Under the pieces are notes generated by a model, which had not been told where the DNA came from, did no database searches, and was given only the letters and a program-made list of their open reading frames with translations. A program made the translations under genes and the position numbers. From NCBI GenBank assembly GCA_039920345.1, contig JBDSDZ010000049.1, positions 1 through 19,092 of the forward strand: 19,092 nucleotides of DNA, given 5' to 3'. This document shows, in pieces, positions 14,184 to 19,092 of this stretch (within the stretch, counting starts at the first letter, position 1; the number at the start of each line of letters is the position of its first letter). Origin of the DNA: Croceibacterium_A sp039920345. Its GTDB lineage: Bacteria; Pseudomonadota; Alphaproteobacteria; Sphingomonadales; Sphingomonadaceae.

Positions 14184-14264
14184 AACGCGACAATCTCATC
14201 TGACTTGGGGTGGGCAGTAGCCCCATGGCGCAAGCGACAGGCTGTAGGAAACCCCCAAGTTCAC

Positions 14265-15896
14265 TCAGACCAGTTCGCCCCCGGCGCGGGCCCGCTCGAT
14301 CACGGTGGATTCGTCGCGGTTGATGCGGGTCAGCACGAACAGCAGGATGACCACCATCACCGGCCCGACCACGTTGAGCGAGGTAATTGCCTGCGCCAGG
14401 TCGCCGCCGTTACGGTCGCTCACGATGCCCACGAAATACGGCCCCATGCCGAGCCCCAGCAAGGTCGAGACGATGATGTAGATCGAGCTGGTGATGCCCC
14501 GCATGCGCGGCAGCACGAGATCATAATACAGCGAATAGACCGGCGGCAGCCATAGGGTCAGGATGATGCTGTAGAGCGAAAAGCGCAGGTAGAACGTCAT
14601 CACATCGGCCGAGGCGTAGAGCCAGAAGCTGATGATCGGCGATACGCCAAGCGAGAAGATGGCCAACCACACCCGCCCGCGCGCGCCCATCCGGGCAGTC
14701 AGCCAGTCGCTCAGCGGCCCGGCGATGAGCGGCCCGCAGATGCCAAGTACCGCTGCCAGCAGGCCGAACTGCAACCCGGTCTCGGCCTGCGAAAGCCCGA
14801 ACTGGCGCACCAGGAACGACGGGGTGAAACCCATCACGCCGTAGCTGATCGAGGTCTGCAGCCCGCCAACCACCATCAGCAGGATCAGCGAAGGGCTGAG
14901 CACGACGTTGTAAGTCGGCCTGTCGGTCAGCTTGAGGCTCTGGAACAGGTTGAGGATCACGAACGCGCCGAAGCCGACCACGAACCACTGCAGCACATGC
15001 GGATCGAGACTGAGGCCGAGCGGGGTCAGCGGCGGGCGCGGCGAATAGGCCTGCGTCAACCGGCACATCACCACGCATACGGTCACGATCACCGCCAGCC
15101 CGATCAGGTTGGTGGCCCACTGCTTGGCCCCGGCGTCGCGTTTCCACAGACTGATCCAGTTGGCACCCGGGGTAACCGAGCCGAGCACGGCGGCGCTGGC
15201 TTTGAACGGGTGCGGATCGGGCGGTGAGACGATACCGTCGACCGCGCCGCGCTGCGGTTCCTTCAGGCGCAGCAGCGCCCAGCCCAGAAACACGCCGGGG
15301 AACGACGCGACGAGGAAGGCAAATTGCCAGCCGGAAAAGCCGAACGCGCCATCCGGATAACGCGCGTCCCACCAGCCCGCGACAACACCGCCCAGCGCCA
15401 TCGACAGGCCGAGGCCAAGCGCGGTGGCGATGCCCATCGCAGCCATCGCGGTGCCCCGCCTCGAGCGCGGGAAGGTGTCGAAGATGATCGAGTTGGCGGC
15501 CGGTTGCGCGGCGGCTTCGCCCACGCCCACGCCAAGGCGCGACACGGCGAGCAGTGCAAACCCGCTGGCAAAGGCGGACATGCCGGCAAAGATCGACCAC
15601 GCAAAGATGCAGAACGCCAGCAGCCGGGTGCGAATCCAGCCATCGACCAGCCGCCCGAGCGGGAGCGAGAACAGCGCGTAGAATAGCGCGAACAGCGTGC
15701 CGTAGAGCAGCCCGAGCTCGGCATCGCCAATGCCCAGGTCGGCACGGATGCTGGGGGCGAGGATTGACAGGATCTGCCGGTCGAGCAAGCTCAACCCCTG
15801 CGCCGAGGAGACGAGGAACAGCGCATACCAACCGGCACGGCTAACTTTGGCCGGTGTGTTCAGCGGCTCATTCGCGTCGGCTACCGTGGTCGCCAT
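14265..15896 (-). CDS. MFS transporter (spinster-like/anion-type permease)
   Basis: Inner-membrane permease of 543 residues from ATG 15896, chosen because a strong GGGAGAGGGA lies six bases upstream. The open frame extends to 15998 but only through the palindromic repeat. About twelve hydrophobic segments are visible. TM1 contains LSLLDRQILSIL with D39-R40, and the loop 2-3 MFS signature GRLVDGWIRTR is at 81-91. The SRLGVGVGEAAAQPAANSII segment (TM4-5) and a long loop between TM6 and TM7 with FKASAAVLG are typical of a sphingomonad MFS subfamily with N-terminal LDRQILS. It is followed 81 bp later by the benzoylformate-decarboxylase-like gene, probably in one transcript. Its substrate is likely the compound handled by that enzyme or the LigW operon; this is inference. 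Confidence 0.85.
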   Translation of the reverse strand: MATTVADANEPLNTPAKVSRAGWYALFLVSSAQGLSLLDRQILSILAPSIRADLGIGDAELGLLYGTLFALFYALFSLPLGRLVDGWIRTRLLAFCIFAWSIFAGMSAFASGFALLAVSRLGVGVGEAAAQPAANSIIFDTFPRSRRGTAMAAMGIATALGLGLSMALGGVVAGWWDARYPDGAFGFSGWQFAFLVASFPGVFLGWALLRLKEPQRGAVDGIVSPPDPHPFKASAAVLGSVTPGANWISLWKRDAGAKQWATNLIGLAVIVTVCVVMCRLTQAYSPRPPLTPLGLSLDPHVLQWFVVGFGAFVILNLFQSLKLTDRPTYNVVLSPSLILLMVVGGLQTSISYGVMGFTPSFLVRQFGLSQAETGLQFGLLAAVLGICGPLIAGPLSDWLTARMGARGRVWLAIFSLGVSPIISFWLYASADVMTFYLRFSLYSIILTLWLPPVYSLYYDLVLPRMRGITSSIYIIVSTLLGLGMGPYFVGIVSDRNGGDLAQAITSLNVVGPVMVVILLFVLTRINRDESTVIERARAGGELV

Positions 15897-15912
15897 AGTG
15901 ATCCCTCTCCCT

Positions 15913-16045
15913 AATCCTCCTCGAGCTTGTCTCGGGGAGGTGGCAGGCCCGGCAGGGCCTGACGGAGGGGCGACTATTGCACCGTGCCCCTCCACCACCC
16001 GCTTTGCGGGCGGGTCCCCCTCCCTGAGCGAGCTCGAGGAGGATT
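15913..16045. repeat. Multi-hairpin palindromic intergenic repeat with 15-bp terminal inverted repeats
   Basis: The ends are perfect inverted repeats: AATCCTCCTCGAGCT (15913-15927) and AGCTCGAGGAGGATT (16031-16045). Inside lie further hairpins: 15916-15925 with 15931-15940 (10-bp stem, one G-T pair), AGGCCC/GGGCCT (15945-15960), GGAGGGGC/GCCCCTCC (15964-15993), CCCGC/GCGGG (15998-16010), and an imperfect stem 16019-16042. No open frame is plausible. I recall very similar elements with AATCCTCC...GGAGGATT ends scattered in sphingomonad intergenic regions, consistent with a non-autonomous (MITE/REP-like) family. It sits 4 bp after the QorB-like stop and 16 bp before the MFS start, so it separates two same-strand genes and may attenuate transcription between them. 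Confidence 0.75.
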
Positions 16046-16049
16046 TGTG

Positions 16050-16907
16050 TCAGCCTTTCAGCGCGGCGGCAATCGTCTGGCTGATCGGGGTCGATGGACG
16101 GCCCGACAGTGCGCTCAGGTCCTTGCTCTCGCTGTACAGCTCGCCGTGCCCGGCAAGATAGCTGGTGCTGGCGAGGAACCCGGCGACGGGCGGCGGCAGC
16201 CCGGCGCCTTCGAGCGTCGTGGCATAATCTGCTTCGGACTGGTTGACGTAAGCCACCGGCTTGCCCGCCTGGCGGCCCACTTCGGCGGCGAATTCGGGCA
16301 TCGACCAGCTCTGGTCACCGGCCAGTTCGTAGATCTTGCCGCCGGGGCTGTTCAGCAGCGCGCCCACTGCGCCAGCAGCCAGGTCAGCGCGCGATGCTGT
16401 CGACAGGCGCCCCTCGGCGGTCGCGCCGTAAATCACGCCCTGTTCGATCGCCGGGGCAAGCGCGCCGGTGTAGTTTTCCGAATACCACGGCATCCGCAGC
16501 ACGTCGTGGTTCAGACCGCTGGTCTTGAGCAGGTTTTCGGTCAGGACATGTTCGGCAGCGAGCAGGAGCTTGGAATCCTGCGCGTTGAGCACCGAGGTAT
16601 AAGCGAGGTAGCTGGCCCCGGCCCTCTTCGCCGCAGCGGCGATGGCTCCGTGCTGGCGTTCACGCTGGCCCACCGCATTGCCGCTGATCAGCAGCACCCG
16701 GTCAACATCCGCGAGCGCGGTTTCGAGGCTGGCAGGATCGTCATAATCCGCCTGGCGCACCTGCACGCCCCTGTCGGCATAGTCCGACAGCGAAGCGGGA
16801 TCGCGCGCCAGGGCCACCACGTCACCGGCATCGGCTTTGGCGAGCAGTTCATCGAGCACCAGGCGGCCCAGCTTCCCGGTGGCCCCGGTCACGGCATAAG
16901 TCGTCAT
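16050..16907 (-). CDS. QorB/YtfG-like NAD(P)H:quinone oxidoreductase (NmrA/atypical SDR family)
   Basis: Cytoplasmic single-domain Rossmann protein of 285 residues. The NAD(P) motif VTGATGKLG is at the N-terminus, and the sequence follows E. coli QorB (286 residues) along its length: VRQADYDDPASLETAL, RVLLISGNAVGQRERQH, SYLAYTSVLNA, MPWYSENYTGAL, KIYELAGDQSWSM, VNQSEADYATTLEGAGLP and SKDLSALSGRPSTPI. QorB reduces quinones with NADPH. ATG 16907 is preferred over TTG 16913 because AGAGAGGA lies six bases before the ATG. The upstream LigW-like gene ends 13 bp earlier, so the two are translationally close and surely co-transcribed. In this setting it could reduce methoxy-quinones arising from lignin aromatics (inference). 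The repeat element begins 4 bp after its stop codon. Confidence 0.87.
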   Translation of the reverse strand: MTTYAVTGATGKLGRLVLDELLAKADAGDVVALARDPASLSDYADRGVQVRQADYDDPASLETALADVDRVLLISGNAVGQRERQHGAIAAAAKRAGASYLAYTSVLNAQDSKLLLAAEHVLTENLLKTSGLNHDVLRMPWYSENYTGALAPAIEQGVIYGATAEGRLSTASRADLAAGAVGALLNSPGGKIYELAGDQSWSMPEFAAEVGRQAGKPVAYVNQSEADYATTLEGAGLPPPVAGFLASTSYLAGHGELYSESKDLSALSGRPSTPISQTIAAALKG

Positions 16908-16920
16908 CGCCAATCCTCTC

Positions 16921-17976
16921 TCAGAGTTTGAACCAGCGCTCGGCGTTGGTTTGGAAGAACTTCTTTTTCTGCGCCGGCGTGATCTCGAGGTTGTCCATCC
17001 AGCGTACCTCGTCGGGTACGTATTGGTAGGGGTAATCCATCGCGTACATCACGCGGTCTTCGCCCATCACCTCGATCATCAGCTTGATCGCGGGGCTAAA
17101 GGCGAGGCCGCTGTTGGTCGCCAGCACATTGTTGCGCATGTAATAGAACAGGTCGTGCTCGAGCGGTTTGAGGCGTGGGTAACGCTGGCTGCGCAGGCCT
17201 GCCTTGTGCATGTAATCCAGCCGATAGAGCCAGAACGGCAGCCCCTCGCAGCCGTGGCCGAGCATCAGCTGCAGGCCGGGATAGCGGTCGAACACGCCCG
17301 TAGTGAGCAGCCGCAGCGCGTGATAGCTGGTCTCCACCCCGAAGCCGTAAACCGCCCCGTCCAGGCCCGCGCCGGCCATATCGCCAATCATCGAATCGGG
17401 CAGACCTTGCGGATGGATGTAGAGCGGCAGGTCAAGATCGGCGCAGGCGCGCAGGATCGGATCGAACTGCGCTTCATCGAGATAATGCCCGTGAGTGTGG
17501 CTGTTGACCTGCACGCCGTGGAAGCCAAGCTCCTCCTTGCAGCGGCGCAGTTCCTGTGCCGACCATTCGGGATCGAGCGGGGCCACGGCAGCCATGCCGT
17601 AGAACCGGTCGGGATAGCGCTCGCAGGCGTCCTTGAGCTGGTCGTTGGCCCCGCTCGCGATCTGCCGGGCCTCGTCAACATCGTGCAGCGACTGGGTGCC
17701 GGGACTGGTCATCGCCAGCACCGCCTTGTCGATCCCGCTCTCGTCCATCGCCGCGATGCGCAGCGGCCCCAGATCGAGCAGCCGTTCGCGAATGAAAGTC
17801 GTGCGCTCGCTGGGGCTGGTGCCGTAGAACCCCCACAGGCTCATGGTGCCCTTGTCGGCGCGGCCTTCCTTGACCAGCCGCATGATCGCATCGAGCTGTT
17901 GCTGGGTGGCAAACGCTTCTTCTGTGGCGATGCGCAAATAGCCCCGGTCGCCGCCGGTTTTGAGTTCGTGTGTCAT
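16921..17976 (-). CDS. ligW: Amidohydrolase-family decarboxylase, LigW-like (5-carboxyvanillate decarboxylase)
   Basis: Metal-dependent decarboxylase of 351 residues from the ACMSD branch of the amidohydrolase superfamily; LigW converts 5-carboxyvanillate to vanillate and CO2 in biphenyl (DDVA) lignin catabolism. The sequence tracks sphingomonad LigW end to end: LKTGGDRGYLRIATEEAFAT near the start, SLWGFYGTSPSER, YMHKAGLRSQRY, RVMYAMDYPYQY and the terminal KKKFFQTNAERWFKL. Metal ligands E19, H188 and D314 and catalytic H241 are at the LigW numbers, as are R58 and R252 near the carboxylates. One difference: after H241 this protein has GHGCEGLPFW where I recall GHMGEALPYW, so it may be a paralogue with altered specificity. 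It starts 3 bp after the aldehyde dehydrogenase stop, with its AAGGA ribosome site inside that gene, and the QorB-like gene follows. Confidence 0.9.
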   Translation of the reverse strand: MTHELKTGGDRGYLRIATEEAFATQQQLDAIMRLVKEGRADKGTMSLWGFYGTSPSERTTFIRERLLDLGPLRIAAMDESGIDKAVLAMTSPGTQSLHDVDEARQIASGANDQLKDACERYPDRFYGMAAVAPLDPEWSAQELRRCKEELGFHGVQVNSHTHGHYLDEAQFDPILRACADLDLPLYIHPQGLPDSMIGDMAGAGLDGAVYGFGVETSYHALRLLTTGVFDRYPGLQLMLGHGCEGLPFWLYRLDYMHKAGLRSQRYPRLKPLEHDLFYYMRNNVLATNSGLAFSPAIKLMIEVMGEDRVMYAMDYPYQYVPDEVRWMDNLEITPAQKKKFFQTNAERWFKL

Positions 17977-17979
17977 GTT

Positions 17980-19092
17980 CTATCCTTCGTGTACGGCTTT
18001 GGTCACCATGCAGGCGAGCACGCCTTCGGGCCCGTCCTCGCTGCCGTGGCCCGACCATTTGACCCCGCCAAACGGGGCATCACCGCCGCCGATCATATGG
18101 CTGTTGATCCCGACCATGCCGGCCTCAAGCTGCGCGGCGAGACGGCGCTGGCGGTGGAAATCGCCCGACCAGGCATAGGCCGCGAGGCCATAAGGCAGGC
18201 GATTGGCCTCGGCGATCATCTCGTCCTCGCCCTTGAACGGGTTGATCAGCGCGACCGGGCCGAACGGTTCTTCATTCATGATATCGGCATCGAGCGGGAT
18301 TTCCGACAACACGCTGGGGGCGTAGAAATAGCCCTGGTTGCCGATCCGCTCGCCGCCGGTGTGCAGCGTGGCGCCTTTGTCCTTCGCGTTGCCGATCAGG
18401 CGGTCCATTGCTTCCGGGCGGCGCGGATTGGCCATCGGGCCCATCTGCGTGCCGTCGGCCAGACCATCGCCGACCTTGACCGTCTTGGCCCGTTCGACAA
18501 ACCCGTCGCGGAACCTCTCGAACACGTTTTCCTCGACGATGAAGCGGGTCGGCGAGACGCACACCTGCCCGGCGTTGCGGTACTTGCCGGACACCGCGGT
18601 CTCGAGCGCCTTGTCGAGATCGGCATCGCCGAACACCAGCACCGGGCCGTGGCCGCCCAGTTCCATCGTGGTGCGCTTCATGTCATCGGCGGCAAGCTTG
18701 GCCAGCTGCTTGCCGATCACGGTCGAGCCGGTGAAGCTGAGCTTGCGGATCACCGGGCTGCCCAGCAGGTGGCGGCTGACTTCGTCGGGAATGCCGAACA
18801 CCGCCTGCGCCACTTCCTTGGGCAAGCCGGCATCGAGCAGGCATTGCAGCACGCCGAGCGCCGAGGCCGGGGTCTCCTCGGCCGCCTTCATGATCACCGA
18901 GCAGCCCGCGGCGATCGGCGCGCCGAGCTTGCGGCCGGGATTGCCGAGCGGGAAGTTCCACGGCGCGAAGGCCGCCACGGGACCAACCGGCTCGTGTCGC
19001 ACGGTCGAACGCTGGCCCTCGGGCCGGACCAGTTCGCGGCCATAGGTGCGGAAACACTCACCGGCGTAGAAGTTGAACAGCCCGACGTTCAT
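17980..19092 (-). CDS. NAD(P)-dependent aldehyde dehydrogenase, N-terminus outside the window
   Basis: The visible 370 residues are the C-terminal three quarters of an ALDH-superfamily enzyme. The window edge falls within the gene, and roughly 100-120 N-terminal residues are missing compared with GabD-type enzymes; the Met codon at the edge is unlikely to be the true start. Conserved elements: APWNFPLGNPGRK (oxyanion Asn), FTGSTVIGK (cofactor loop), catalytic Glu in MELGGHGP, nucleophile Cys in NAGQVCVSPTRF, EEPFGPVA, and FGGVKWSGHGSEDG near the end. It resembles succinate-semialdehyde dehydrogenases, but its place 3 bp upstream of the LigW-like gene suggests an aromatic aldehyde such as 5-formylvanillate or vanillin as substrate (inference). 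Its product would be the acid that LigW decarboxylates. ALDH assignment is firm, substrate is not. Confidence 0.88.
   Translation of the reverse strand: MNVGLFNFYAGECFRTYGRELVRPEGQRSTVRHEPVGPVAAFAPWNFPLGNPGRKLGAPIAAGCSVIMKAAEETPASALGVLQCLLDAGLPKEVAQAVFGIPDEVSRHLLGSPVIRKLSFTGSTVIGKQLAKLAADDMKRTTMELGGHGPVLVFGDADLDKALETAVSGKYRNAGQVCVSPTRFIVEENVFERFRDGFVERAKTVKVGDGLADGTQMGPMANPRRPEAMDRLIGNAKDKGATLHTGGERIGNQGYFYAPSVLSEIPLDADIMNEEPFGPVALINPFKGEDEMIAEANRLPYGLAAYAWSGDFHRQRRLAAQLEAGMVGINSHMIGGGDAPFGGVKWSGHGSEDGPEGVLACMVTKAVHEG

Noticed and set aside
14203..14260. ACTTGGGG (14203-14210) and CCCCAAGT (14253-14260) inverted repeat between the MFS and ThDP genes
   Set aside because: Only 8 bp with a 42-base loop and no T-run; too weak to call a terminator or operator in GC-rich DNA.
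12750..14555. A 601-codon open frame on the plus strand opposite the ThDP enzyme
   Set aside because: Its translation is His/Arg/Gly-rich with no domain motif, and it spans two real genes on the other strand; it is an artefact of high GC third positions.

Overview
The window is high-GC (about two thirds G+C by eye), densely packed bacterial DNA. The protein set points to a sphingomonad (Alphaproteobacteria, Novosphingobium/Sphingobium-like). The strongest markers are a stilbene-cleaving dioxygenase whose four iron ligands fall at exactly the residue numbers remembered for Novosphingobium NOV1 (H167, H218, H284, H476), and an amidohydrolase whose metal ligands fall at the numbers remembered for sphingomonad LigW, 5-carboxyvanillate decarboxylase (E19, H188, H241, D314). 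The theme is catabolism of lignin-derived aromatics. No database search was possible; assignments rest on recalled family sequences and motifs.

Layout. (1) 10-3013, minus strand: a MarR regulator, an aromatic-acid type MFS transporter and a class III (glutathione-dependent formaldehyde) alcohol dehydrogenase in one apparent operon. (2) 3014-3093: a short divergent control region with a good sigma70-type promoter whose -35 box overlaps a GATTAATC palindrome. (3) 3094-6645, plus: stilbene dioxygenase, a lipoprotein serine hydrolase of the class C beta-lactamase fold, and a VOC/glyoxalase protein. (4) 6649-8307, minus: a GMC flavoprotein alcohol oxidoreductase, ending 3 bp from the VOC gene. (5) 8308-8417: a divergent spacer with overlapping palindromes. 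(6) 8418-9565, plus: a DUF3237 gene followed by two damaged genes, the last ~70 codons of an MFS transporter with a one-base frameshift and a SnoaL/NTF2-like gene with TGA in place of a tryptophan codon. (7) 9648-12648, plus: a cyclic-nucleotide-binding/glutaredoxin-like/thioredoxin-reductase-like fusion lacking the CxxC, followed by a type II NADH dehydrogenase. (8) 12645-15896, minus: a benzoylformate-decarboxylase-like ThDP enzyme and a second MFS transporter. (9) 15913-16045: a multi-hairpin palindromic repeat with 15-bp perfect terminal inverted repeats. (10) 16050-19092, minus: a tight aldehyde dehydrogenase (cut by the window edge) - LigW - QorB-like operon.

A working model (inference): stilbene dioxygenase cleaves lignin-type stilbenes to aromatic aldehydes such as vanillin; the aldehyde dehydrogenase oxidises aldehydes to acids; LigW removes the carboxyl group of 5-carboxyvanillate to give vanillate; GMC and QorB-like oxidoreductases act on alcohol and quinone-type intermediates; the ThDP enzyme could turn aryl-glyoxylates into aldehydes; MFS proteins import the aromatics; FrmA-type dehydrogenase removes formaldehyde released from methoxyl or gamma-hydroxymethyl groups. 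The broken SnoaL-like gene may be a relative of the NTF2-fold gamma-formaldehyde lyases that make stilbenes from lignin dimers, in which case this strain has lost, or reads through, a step directly upstream of its dioxygenase. I saw no RNA genes, CRISPR array or transposase. No stretch over 300 bp lacks a gene or gene remnant.
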